From CAZWXH01 sp964637725 (GTDB lineage: Bacteria > Bacillota_I > Bacilli_A > Erysipelotrichales > Coprobacillaceae), in NCBI GenBank assembly GCA_964637725.1, contig CAZWXH010000091.1, positions 1 through 7,435 on the forward strand: a stretch of 7,435 nucleotides of DNA, written 5' to 3'. A program made the translations under genes and the position numbers. Positions 1 to 5,363 of the stretch are shown piece by piece. How positions within the stretch are numbered: position 1 is the first letter of the stretch; the number at the start of each line of letters is the position of its first letter. The notes beneath the pieces were generated by a model. It had not been told where the DNA came from and did not search any database. It worked only from the letters and a program-made list of their open reading frames with translations.

Positions 1-465
1 GCTAGTCTGTGCTGCTATTCTCCTTGCTTTAATAAGTTCAAGATGTCTTTGGTTTTGTGTAATTGGTGAATAGATTCCTTCTTTTTTCCATTTGCCAGAA
101 TACTCGATTGTCCTTATAAAGTTTCCTTGGTTATTCACTTCTATATTTCCATAAAGATTTTTACATTCAATAATTATGAAAATCTTAGAAGTAAATACAA
201 AAAAGTCTATTTGAGCAGTTAAGTCGTTGTATGATAAATAGATATCTCTTAAAACATATATAGGAAAATGACTGTTTTTTAATTCATATAATATTGCATT
301 TTCTCCATATATACCATATTCAATATTTCGTATATCTTGTTTTATTAGTTGTTTACCTTCCTCATTTAAATTTGGTTCGATTTTTTTTTAACTTTCTAAC
401 TGCAACTCCGCTTGACTATTCTCTTTCAAAATAACCGGTTCTCGCATTTTATCAAATAACCCCAT
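1..465 (-). pseudogene. NERD-domain nuclease-related protein, N-terminal part, interrupted by a stop codon; runs off the window edge
   Basis: The reading frame opens at the ATG at 465-463 (MGLFDKMREPVILKENSQ), preceded by a purine-rich AAAAGGG. It meets TAA at 390-388 (codon 26) and then continues open in the same frame for 129 codons to base 1. The downstream part has NERD features: GIYGENA (51-57), the PD-(D/E)XK-like pair D87 in AQIDFF and E100-C-K102 in IIECKNLYG, and the conserved tail EGIYSPITQNQRHLEL (129-144). Members of this family usually read through this point with a sequence like LEKLK, so the break is inside an otherwise well-preserved gene. The simplest origin is one T-to-A change turning TTA (Leu) into TAA beside an A9 run. 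Compensating single-base indels are also possible. I see no in-frame start with a ribosome site after the stop. NERD proteins are predicted nucleases, often in accessory or defence regions; the exact role is unknown. A sequencing error cannot be excluded. Confidence 0.8.
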
Positions 466-511
466 AATATCCCTTTTCCCCTCATAAGAATTTCTTTAAG
501 CTATTAATTTT

Positions 512-540
512 ATTTTATCATTGAAAGTGATTGTTTACAA
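512..540 (-). promoter_or_regulatory. Candidate sigma-A promoter for the NERD gene
   Basis: Read on the minus strand there is a -35 TTGTAA (540-535), a 17-base spacer and a -10 TAAAAT (517-512). The expected start near 505 leaves a leader of about 40 bases before the ATG at 465. The -35 matches consensus at four of six positions, so this is a moderate call. Confidence 0.45.
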
Positions 541-575
541 CTTGTATTTAAAAGGAATATCATATGACAAATAGT

Positions 576-601
576 GACTTATAGTCCGTTGTTATATAGT
601 C
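576..601 (+). promoter_or_regulatory. C-box operator for the controller protein (autoregulatory)
   Basis: GACTTATAGTC (576-586) is a GACT-TAT-AGTC dyad. It is followed by the spacer CGTT and a second, weaker site GTTATATAGTC (591-601) that keeps the AGTC half. This 11-4-11 layout, including the TATAGTCCGT core, matches the C-box operators of restriction-modification controller proteins of the C.Esp1396I type as I remember them. It lies 32 bases upstream of the C gene start. In known systems a dimer on the strong left site activates transcription and a second dimer on the weak right site represses it. The strong-left, weak-right pattern here fits that switch. Confidence 0.85.
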
Positions 602-617
602 TACAAAATTTTATTAT
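589..617 (+). promoter_or_regulatory. Controller/endonuclease operon promoter
   Basis: A -35 TTGTTA (589-594) and a -10 TATTAT (612-617) are separated by 17 bases. The -35 overlaps the right half of the C-box, the arrangement expected when right-site occupancy blocks RNA polymerase. A start near 624 gives a leader of only about ten bases. Confidence 0.65.
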
Positions 618-633
618 AAAAGTAGGTGATAAT

Positions 634-864
634 ATGGAAGATATAAAGATAAATATAGGTTTACGAATTAAGGAAATAAGGAAGTCAAAAGATTTGAGTC
701 AGGAAAAATTAGCAAATCTAGTAGGACTTGATAGAACTTATATGACCTCTGTTGAAAATGGGAAACGTAATGTTTCAATAGTGAATATCAAAAAAATATG
801 TGATGGATTAGAGATTTCATTAAATGATTTTTTTGATAGCAGTTATTTTGAGGAGGAAGAATAA
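634..864 (+). CDS. Restriction-modification controller (C) protein, XRE-type HTH
   Basis: This is a 76-residue, single-domain helix-turn-helix protein. The HTH spans roughly residues 8-67: LSQEKLANLVGLDRTYMTSV (21-40) holds the turn and recognition helix, then ENGKRNVSI (41-49) and a last helix ending in LNDFF (63-67). The LDRTY plus ERN/ENGKRN pattern and the size are typical of C proteins, which dimerise on C-boxes and time expression of the restriction enzyme. The start at 634 is chosen because AGGTGAT lies just upstream and because the C-box promoter at 589-617 would fall inside any longer frame opened at 574. The endonuclease gene follows 6 bases after the stop, so the two genes are almost certainly one operon. 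The acidic tail EEEE is encoded by the purine-rich stretch that also holds the next gene's ribosome site. Confidence 0.87.
   Translation: MEDIKINIGLRIKEIRKSKDLSQEKLANLVGLDRTYMTSVENGKRNVSIVNIKKICDGLEISLNDFFDSSYFEEEE
851..856 (+). promoter_or_regulatory. Shine-Dalgarno AGGAGG of the endonuclease gene, long spacing
   Basis: A perfect AGGAGG lies inside the last codons of the C gene, but 14 bases separate it from the ATG at 871, against a usual 5-9. No other in-frame start sits closer. Translation of the nuclease may be weak or coupled to termination of the controller. Confidence 0.6.
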
Positions 865-870
865 AAAATT

Positions 871-1788
871 ATGGAAGATTATGTAGAATACTTTCAAGAA
901 GAACTTTCCACTGCTGATACGAGGTATTTTATTTTTGATACTTCTGGTGTATCAGGAGTAATGGGAGATATTGACTATGAAAAATATAGATGGGAAACAG
1001 ATAAGTTTAATAAAGTTAGAGAAAATGACTTATTTATTTATCGCCGTCAGGCTAAAGCTTCAGAAATACCAGGACAATTTTATTTTTTTGGTGCTGGGAA
1101 GATAAAAAAGATAATAAATGAAGGCGGAGTGAAGGTGTGCGCGGAAGTTGGAAAGGCATATCCTTTTAAACAAATTCTATTTAAGGATGATCTCGCTGAA
1201 TTTGATTGGACTTTTAAAAAACGCGGGAAAAATTGGGAGCATTTTTTTAATCAGTATGGAATGAATAGTATTAATAAAGTGGACTTTATTAATTTGTTAA
1301 AATTCCAAGATGATCCAAATATTAAAATTGATGAAATAGAATTAGAAGTTAAGTTTTATCAAGATTTATTACAAAAAAAATATTATGTAGAGGATAAAAA
1401 AGGACTTCAAAACACAAGAGGTGCAGCTCAAAAAGTTTTTTCAGATCAAATTAAAAAAAACTATCATTTTATGTGTGCTGTTTCTGGAGTAAAGACCAAG
1501 GAATTTTTAGTAGCTTCACATATTGTTCCATGGTCAAAAGATAAAGAAAATAGACTTAACCCAGAAAATGGGATATGCTTATCCCCTCTGTTCGATAAAG
1601 CTTTTGATAAAGGTTTTATAACATTTTCAGATGAATATCGTTTAATTGTATCTGATCATTTAAGGAAAGATCAAGTATTATATGAAGCTATTATTAAATA
1701 TGAAGGAAAAAAACTGAAAGTCGCCAATCGATATGCACCTGATAAAACACTGCTGCAGTGGCATAGAGATAATTTGTTTAAAAAGTAA
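871..1788 (+). CDS. HNH endonuclease with N-terminal PUA/EVE-like domain, controller-linked restriction enzyme candidate
   Basis: The product has 305 residues and no signal peptide or membrane segment. The N-terminal domain (about 15-145) carries ENDLFIYRR (51-59), FYFFGAGKIKKI (70-81) and YPFKQILF (97-104), a beta-rich pattern like PUA/EVE or ASCH modules; this assignment is tentative. WEHFFNQYGMN (122-132) closes it. The C-terminal domain (about 185-275) is HNH of the HNH_2 kind: C202, then SHIVPWS with the catalytic-type H217, N233 in NPENGICLSPLFDKAFDKG, and D242 where the third motif residue falls. This is a metal-dependent ββα-metal nuclease that would cut DNA in the cytoplasm. It is co-transcribed with the C protein, so it probably acts as the R subunit of a restriction system, yet no methyltransferase gene lies in the window. 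It may be a type II enzyme with a distant partner, or a type IV-like enzyme that reads modified bases through its N-terminal domain. Confidence 0.8.
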   Translation: MEDYVEYFQEELSTADTRYFIFDTSGVSGVMGDIDYEKYRWETDKFNKVRENDLFIYRRQAKASEIPGQFYFFGAGKIKKIINEGGVKVCAEVGKAYPFKQILFKDDLAEFDWTFKKRGKNWEHFFNQYGMNSINKVDFINLLKFQDDPNIKIDEIELEVKFYQDLLQKKYYVEDKKGLQNTRGAAQKVFSDQIKKNYHFMCAVSGVKTKEFLVASHIVPWSKDKENRLNPENGICLSPLFDKAFDKGFITFSDEYRLIVSDHLRKDQVLYEAIIKYEGKKLKVANRYAPDKTLLQWHRDNLFKK

Positions 1789-1790
1789 AG

Positions 1791-1827
1791 AATAGCATCC
1801 CTTGCAAACTGGGGTTGCTATTTTTTT
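1791..1827 (+). terminator. Rho-independent terminator of the controller-endonuclease operon
   Basis: The left arm 1791-1801 (AATAGCATCCC) pairs with 1812-1822, with one T-T mismatch, around a 10-base loop. A run of seven T (1821-1827) follows. It starts 3 bases after the endonuclease stop codon. Confidence 0.85.
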
Positions 1828-1841
1828 GTTTAATATTAAGA

Positions 1842-1847
1842 TATAAT
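1842..1847 (+). promoter_or_regulatory. Candidate -10 element for the DUF5680 regulator gene
   Basis: A perfect TATAAT stands 18 bases before the start codon at 1866. No good -35 lies at the right distance; the position falls in the T-tract of the upstream terminator. The leader would be about 12 bases. Confidence 0.4.
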
Positions 1848-1865
1848 AATTATGAGGTGAAGAAG

Positions 1866-2534
1866 ATGAACATAGGAAAAAGAATCGAACAATATAGGAA
1901 ACATTTAAAGTTATCACAAGAAGAGCTATCAAGTAAAATTAATGTTTCAAGACAAACAATCACAAAATGGGAGACACAAGATGTTATTCCTAATATAGAA
2001 TATCTAATTGAGTTAAGTCATATCTTTGGTGTAACAATAGATAAGCTCGTGAAAGATGATGATTGTAAAGATAATATAGAAGTCAAGGAAGAAACAACAG
2101 ATAACTTCTTAAAGTTTCTAGTAACAGCTAAACAAGCAACTTACTCTGCTAAAAAGGGGAAGGTAGAATCTTGTAGGCTTGCATCACACGACTATAAGTA
2201 TGAAGAAGACAAGTATATGTATCATGACACATTTTTAGGTTCAGATATGTTTGCTGGTGAAGAAAGTGTGTATGAAAATCAAATTCCTATATATTCAATG
2301 AATTATTATGGAAGAGTTTTAAATGATATTTTCTCAGGTGAATTTCTAAAAGAAGCATTAACACAAGTCACTTGTGATTTACCATATAGAGGACCTGTAC
2401 TGTATAAGAAAGGTCATTATACTTATACAATGCAAGTCAATGGGGATTATACATTCTTTAATGGTAGGGAAGATATTTTTTATAATGATATAAAGGTATA
2501 TGAATGTGTTTTTCATGGGGGTATATTGAAATAA
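1866..2534 (+). CDS. XRE-family transcriptional regulator with C-terminal DUF5680 domain
   Basis: The product has 222 residues. Residues 1-63 form an XRE helix-turn-helix (KLSQEELSSKINVSRQTITK at 15-34, then WETQDVIPNIEYLIEL), the form seen in small Bacillota repressors. After an acidic linker (about 64-78), residues 80-222 match DUF5680 as I remember it: FLVTAKQATYS (84-94), SHDYKYEE (107-114), FAGEESV (129-135), SMNYYGRVL (144-152), LPYRGPVLY (172-180) and the C-terminal VYECVFHGGI (211-220). DUF5680 has no established function; an effector- or ligand-binding role is an inference. The start at 1866 is chosen because GAGGTGA lies 6 bases upstream; an earlier ATG at 1815 would lie inside the terminator. 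The next gene, in the same direction, starts 77 bases downstream and may be its target or operon partner. No terminator is visible between them. Confidence 0.85.
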   Translation: MNIGKRIEQYRKHLKLSQEELSSKINVSRQTITKWETQDVIPNIEYLIELSHIFGVTIDKLVKDDDCKDNIEVKEETTDNFLKFLVTAKQATYSAKKGKVESCRLASHDYKYEEDKYMYHDTFLGSDMFAGEESVYENQIPIYSMNYYGRVLNDIFSGEFLKEALTQVTCDLPYRGPVLYKKGHYTYTMQVNGDYTFFNGREDIFYNDIKVYECVFHGGILK

Positions 2535-2611
2535 AAATAAATAGTGTTCATAAGTTAATATTCATGTCATAATTAAAGAGGATAATAAGTTCATTACATA
2601 AGGGGGATAAC

Positions 2612-3130
2612 ATGAAACGTATTCAATTAAACCATATTAAAGTAGATGAAGATATTTTAAAAGAAATAAAGAAGTATATACTTCCGTTATGGCAGAAAAA
2701 CATGCTTTTGATTACAATGGTAATTGCTGTTGTGTTTTCAGCAATTACATTGATGAATCAAAGAACAATAGAATCAATTGTTTTAATAGTTTTAGCAGGT
2801 ATTTGTTTTCTTCAAACAATTTGGTTGAGTAATCAGAGAGTTAAGAAAATATTAAAGGCAATGATTGAAGAAACTGATAAAGAATTTAATGTATATACAT
2901 TAATCTTTGGTAGTGATGCTTTAGTCATTAGAAATTGTGATATGTTAACAGACAATAAGTTACCATATGAAGAGATGAAACAAATTGTGGAAACTGAACA
3001 TACATATACTTTGTTTGGTAAGAGAAATCAATTTGCAGTTGTTAGAAAAGACTGTTTAAAGATTGATCAAGATGAATTTATTGATTTTCTAAAATCAAAA
3101 GAAACAAAAGTCAAAAAATGGCCAAAATAA
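2612..3130 (+). CDS. Small two-helix membrane protein, YcxB-like
   Basis: The product has 172 residues. A basic and amphipathic N-terminus (1-30) leads into two hydrophobic segments at about 31-48 (LLITMVIAVVFSAITL) and 54-73 (ESIVLIVLAGICFLQTIWLS), joined by a very short loop, so both ends are probably cytoplasmic. The C-terminal soluble part (about 90-165) has the beta-rich pattern of YcxB-like proteins: a strand with VIRNCD, LPYEEMKQIVETEHTYTLF (117-135) and NQFAVVRKD (139-147), then a final helix DEFIDFLKS. Such domains resemble bacterial PH folds. The function is unknown. AGGGGGA at 2601-2607 sets the start at 2612. It follows the DUF5680 regulator with no terminator between, so co-expression is likely. 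The YcxB assignment rests on topology and motif shape rather than a search. Confidence 0.7.
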   Translation: MKRIQLNHIKVDEDILKEIKKYILPLWQKNMLLITMVIAVVFSAITLMNQRTIESIVLIVLAGICFLQTIWLSNQRVKKILKAMIEETDKEFNVYTLIFGSDALVIRNCDMLTDNKLPYEEMKQIVETEHTYTLFGKRNQFAVVRKDCLKIDQDEFIDFLKSKETKVKKWPK

Positions 3131-3141
3131 GATTATAATAT

Positions 3142-3175
3142 AAAAGAAGTAGGAAAATATTCCTATTTCTTTTTT
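3142..3175 (+). terminator. Hairpin terminator between convergent genes, probably bidirectional
   Basis: The left arm 3142-3155 pairs along its whole length with 3160-3173 (one G-T wobble) around a 4-base loop AATA. T residues follow on the plus strand (to 3175). On the minus strand the hairpin is followed by TTTTATATTAT, so it can also end the convergent WYL transcript, whose stop codon is 11 bases away. Confidence 0.8.
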
Positions 3176-3185
3176 GTTTAAATAA

Positions 3186-4199
3186 TTATATATTTTGATT
3201 TGATTCTAAAAAGTTCTTTATTAAAAATTCTTTGAATTTATTAATTTGTTTATCACTTCCATGAATTTGGATTTTTCCACCAAAACCAATAATCCATGCA
3301 TAGAAAGTGCTATTGATAATATTCTTAACTTGTACGATATTATGAGTTTCATTATATTTTTGAACATTAATGTTCTTCCCAAACTTATCTATGATATTAG
3401 AATAAATTGACTTATCAAATATTAATTCAATCACTTCTAATTCACCTTCACCATACATATAGGTCATACTTTTAAGTTTTTCATTAAATATTTGAATTTG
3501 ATAACTATTAAAGAAAACATGAGATTCCTCTATAATCTTTACATTACAAATATAATCTAATCTATAAGAAATACAAGAGTTTTCATCTTTGTTTCCTTGA
3601 CATAATAAATAATATTCATTATTAGAAAAACATGTATCAATAGGAGCTAATGTTGTTAGCTTCTTTTCTTTATGATTTGGTTCTAAAAATGGTTTATTAT
3701 ATTCAAATGATATTTTCTTTTGCATATAAATGGCTTTAGTAATAATCTCTAATTCATGATAGAAGGCAATGTCACTTTCATTCTTTATAACATGAAGATT
3801 AAGATTCTTATTAAAGTATGGATTATAGTGAGGAATAAATAAATCTTGGATCCTTTTCTTATAATTGCCTTTTGTTTGTTCTGTAAAGAAATCAGAACTA
3901 TAAACAAGATCAACTATTGCTTTTGCTTCCATGATATCTAGAGAAGATCCCGTATAATAAAAATAGATATTTCGACCTTTTTTTTCATATTTAATCATAT
4001 CGTCTTTAAAAAAATCATTATAACTATTTACATAATTTAAAATTAGACGATAGTCTAATGTAAAATCATAGTCATGATTGTATACATATTCCTTTATTTC
4101 TTTAACTGTTAAAGGGTGATTAATATCACTGTTTTTAATGATTGCTTCTATTGTTGCTAGAAACTTTAAATGTGAATTAGAATCTTTGTTTCTTGTCAT
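3186..4199 (-). CDS. WYL-domain transcriptional regulator
   Basis: The product has 337 residues. The N-terminal part (about 1-85) is helical with a winged-helix look: LKFLATIEAIIKN (11-23), HPLTVKEIKEYV (28-39) and YEKKGRNIYFYYT (71-83) as the wing. The WYL domain covers about 145-225: LAPIDTCFSNNEYYLLC (184-200), where EYYLL stands for the name-giving WYL, and SYRLDYICNVKI (211-222) with the conserved R213 and D215. The C-terminal WCX-type part (about 235-333) ends in FYAWIIGFGGKIQI (299-312). WYL regulators bind a ligand, probably a nucleotide or single-stranded nucleic acid in some cases, and often control defence or DNA-damage genes. The start at 4199 is chosen because GGAGGT (4212-4207) sits 7 bases upstream and a matching promoter lies just before it; the frame stays open to 4376 without support. 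It is divergent from the HIRAN gene. Confidence 0.85.
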   Translation of the reverse strand: MTRNKDSNSHLKFLATIEAIIKNSDINHPLTVKEIKEYVYNHDYDFTLDYRLILNYVNSYNDFFKDDMIKYEKKGRNIYFYYTGSSLDIMEAKAIVDLVYSSDFFTEQTKGNYKKRIQDLFIPHYNPYFNKNLNLHVIKNESDIAFYHELEIITKAIYMQKKISFEYNKPFLEPNHKEKKLTTLAPIDTCFSNNEYYLLCQGNKDENSCISYRLDYICNVKIIEESHVFFNSYQIQIFNEKLKSMTYMYGEGELEVIELIFDKSIYSNIIDKFGKNINVQKYNETHNIVQVKNIINSTFYAWIIGFGGKIQIHGSDKQINKFKEFLIKNFLESNQNI

Positions 4200-4218
4200 A
4201 TGATTTACCTCCACCTTT

Positions 4219-4247
4219 AGTATAAAATATAAACACACAAATATCAA
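4219..4247 (-). promoter_or_regulatory. Promoter of the WYL regulator gene
   Basis: On the minus strand a -35 TTGATA (4247-4242), a spacer of exactly 17 bases and a -10 TATACT (4224-4219) are present, each close to consensus. The start near 4212 would place the ribosome site at the extreme 5' end of the message. A binding site here would allow autoregulation and joint control of the divergent HIRAN gene. Confidence 0.65.
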
Positions 4248-4340
4248 CGATACATTCATATATAAGCATATATTGTTAATTAAAATATGATATTGTATGA
4301 GCAGATAAACCCAATAAACGGTTTTAAAGGAGGAATTACA

Positions 4341-4631
4341 ATGGATGTGATGATTACAATTACAGGACTGAATCATTATATTGAGTGTTATGAAATAGAA
4401 CCAGGTATGAAAATACTACTCAAGAAAGACTTTGATAATAAGTTTGACAAAGAAGCTATTGCAGTATATATGAGTAATAATATAAAAATAGGATATGTGG
4501 CCAATAGTGTAAACACAGTTGCAAAGGGAACATATTCATCTGGTCGTTTATATGATAAGATAGGTGAAAGCATTGAATCTGAAATCATGGTTATAATTTA
4601 TAATTGCGCTATCGCAAAGCTAACAGTATGA
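4341..4631 (+). CDS. Stand-alone HIRAN-domain protein
   Basis: The product has 96 residues and is almost entirely one HIRAN domain: ITGLNHY (7-13), PGMKILLKKDFDNKFDKEAI (21-40) with the N33-x-x-D36-x-x-A39-I-x-V signature, and IKIGYVANSV (49-58). HIRAN domains, known from HLTF/Rad5-type helicases, bind 3' ends of single-stranded DNA or stalled-fork structures; in bacteria they also occur alone. No helicase or nuclease domain is attached here, so it is likely an adaptor or sensor. The start at 4341 is supported by a strong AAAGGAGG (4326-4333); the frame is open from 4287 without such a site. The gene is divergent from the WYL regulator, 141 bases apart. A weak promoter (TTGTTA 4273-4278, TATGAG 4296-4301, spacing 17) is possible. 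No terminator is obvious after the stop. Confidence 0.75.
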   Translation: MDVMITITGLNHYIECYEIEPGMKILLKKDFDNKFDKEAIAVYMSNNIKIGYVANSVNTVAKGTYSSGRLYDKIGESIESEIMVIIYNCAIAKLTV

Positions 4632-4824
4632 TTTTATCGGATAAGGTGTTTTCTTTATATAGATTTTAAAATGAGTATAATCTTATGTATTTGATGATAT
4701 AAATAAAAGGCAATGTGTATATGAGATAATAAAGAAGGTATTTAATCACTTTAAGTATAATTACTTTTGGTAGAATCATGTATTGATATGAAAGATAAAA
4801 GAAGTTTGATCGTTCTATTTTAAA

Positions 4825-4839
4825 TTATAATGCATATAA
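4825..4839. promoter_or_regulatory. Per-box-like operator upstream of superoxide reductase
   Basis: TTATAATGCATATAA has the 7-1-7 form of the PerR box (TTATAAT-N-ATTATAA) and agrees with it at 12 of 14 defined positions. It lies just upstream of the -35 zone of a peroxide/superoxide defence gene, a sensible PerR target. In AT-rich DNA such matches also arise by chance. Confidence 0.4.
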
Positions 4840-4857
4840 TTAGCATATGCTAATTAT
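4836..4857. promoter_or_regulatory. Perfect 22-bp palindrome overlapping the -35 zone of superoxide reductase
   Basis: ATAATTAGCAT is followed directly by its exact reverse complement ATGCTAATTAT, with no spacer. The two GC pairs in each arm (AGC/GCT) make it more than simple AT-richness. Its position, ending 6 bases before the -10, suits a repressor of the next gene. I do not recognise the cognate regulator; the size and even symmetry fit a winged-helix dimer such as MarR-type proteins. Confidence 0.65.
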
Positions 4858-4869
4858 TGATGTTATAAT
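4841..4869 (+). promoter_or_regulatory. Promoter of the superoxide reductase gene
   Basis: A perfect -10 TATAAT lies at 4864-4869. At the ideal 17-base distance the -35 would be TAGCAT (4841-4846), a poor match embedded in the palindrome. The predicted start near 4876 gives a leader of about 23 bases containing AAGGAGG. Confidence 0.55.
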
Positions 4870-4898
4870 ATAGACATAAACTTAAGGAGGAAATAGAT

Positions 4899-5279
4899 AT
4901 GAAATTATTTAGATGTGCCCATTGCGGAAATATTGTTGAAAAAATTAATGATAGTGGTGTTCCAGTTATATGTTGTGGTGAAGAAATGAAAGAATTAGTT
5001 GCAAATACAACTGATGCAGCATTAGAAAAACATGTACCAGTAGTAACAGTTGAAAATGGTAATCTTGTCGTGAAAGTTGGAGAAGTTGAACATCCAATGA
5101 CTGATGAGCATTATATTACAACTATCTATGCTGTAATGGGAAATAAAACTTATCGTGCTGATTTAACACCGACTGATCATCCAACTGCAACTTTTGCATT
5201 AGGTGATTTTAAAGGGAATGTTGAAGTCTTTGAATATTGCAATCTTCATGGATTGTGGAAAAAAGAAATAAATGTCTAA
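4899..5279 (+). CDS. dfx: Superoxide reductase, 2Fe desulfoferrodoxin type
   Basis: The product has 126 residues, the normal full length for desulfoferrodoxin, and is cytosolic. It reduces superoxide to hydrogen peroxide without releasing oxygen, the usual strategy of anaerobes, taking electrons from rubredoxin-like donors. The N-terminal desulforedoxin centre is complete: C6, C9, C25 and C26 (CAHC and ICC) for the Fe(Cys)4 site. The catalytic Fe(His)4Cys centre is also complete: H45 in LEKHVPVV, H65 in VEHPM, H71 in EHYI, and C114 and H117 in YCNLHGLW. E43 and K44 are the family's substrate-guiding pair. AAGGAGG (4884-4890) fixes the start. The gene is monocistronic, with its own promoter, two operator candidates upstream and a terminator that begins inside its stop codon. 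Confidence 0.95.
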   Translation: MKLFRCAHCGNIVEKINDSGVPVICCGEEMKELVANTTDAALEKHVPVVTVENGNLVVKVGEVEHPMTDEHYITTIYAVMGNKTYRADLTPTDHPTATFALGDFKGNVEVFEYCNLHGLWKKEINV

Positions 5280-5303
5280 AAACAGATGAAAATCTGTTTT
5301 TTT
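5278..5303 (+). terminator. Terminator of superoxide reductase gene
   Basis: AAAAACAGAT (5278-5287), a GAAA loop, then ATCTGTTTTT (5292-5301) and further T. It overlaps the TAA stop codon at 5277-5279. Confidence 0.9.
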
Positions 5304-5324
5304 AGTACTTTTTAATTTTTGGCA

Positions 5325-5333
5325 TGATATAAT
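5325..5333 (+). promoter_or_regulatory. Extended -10 promoter of the c-di-GMP protein gene
   Basis: TGATATAAT combines a TGn extension with a perfect -10 TATAAT (5328-5333). No convincing -35 lies 16-18 bases upstream, which extended -10 promoters tolerate. The leader would be about 25 bases and includes AAAGGAG. Confidence 0.6.
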
Positions 5334-5363
5334 ATAGTTAATATGAACAAAGGAGCTATATGC

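Larger units (their letters stand above)
4632..4898. other. Gene-free 267-base AT-rich region
   Basis: The first 190 bases contain no frame longer than a few codons, no clear hairpin terminator for the HIRAN gene and no recognisable RNA gene. The last 75 bases hold the operator candidates and promoter of the superoxide reductase gene listed separately. Confidence 0.6.

Noticed and set aside
381..390. Rescue of the NERD gene by polymerase slippage on the A9 run
   Set aside because: The stop codon uses the first two A of the run, so gain or loss of A inside the run cannot remove it.
574..633. Upstream extension of the controller protein by 20 codons
   Set aside because: It would begin at the C-box and run through the promoter. 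The ATG at 634 has a good ribosome site and gives the normal C-protein length.
1678..1932. Minus-strand open frame of 84 codons
   Set aside because: It spans the end of the endonuclease gene, a terminator and the start of the next gene, has no ribosome site and shows no family features.
4256..4276. ATATAT-type inverted repeat between the WYL and HIRAN genes
   Set aside because: The arms are only alternating A and T around AAGC, expected by chance in such AT-rich DNA.
4200..4376. 59-codon N-terminal extension of the WYL regulator
   Set aside because: It covers the promoter and ribosome site at 4207-4247 and reads into the HIRAN gene; its residues look like translated AT-rich spacer.
4388..4588. 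Minus-strand open frame of 66 codons
   Set aside because: It lies wholly inside the HIRAN gene on the opposite strand and has no supporting start signal or recognisable motifs.
4632..4800. Possible small RNA or riboswitch before the superoxide reductase gene
   Set aside because: I found no strong hairpins, terminator or conserved riboswitch pattern, and the gene has a short leader from a nearby promoter.
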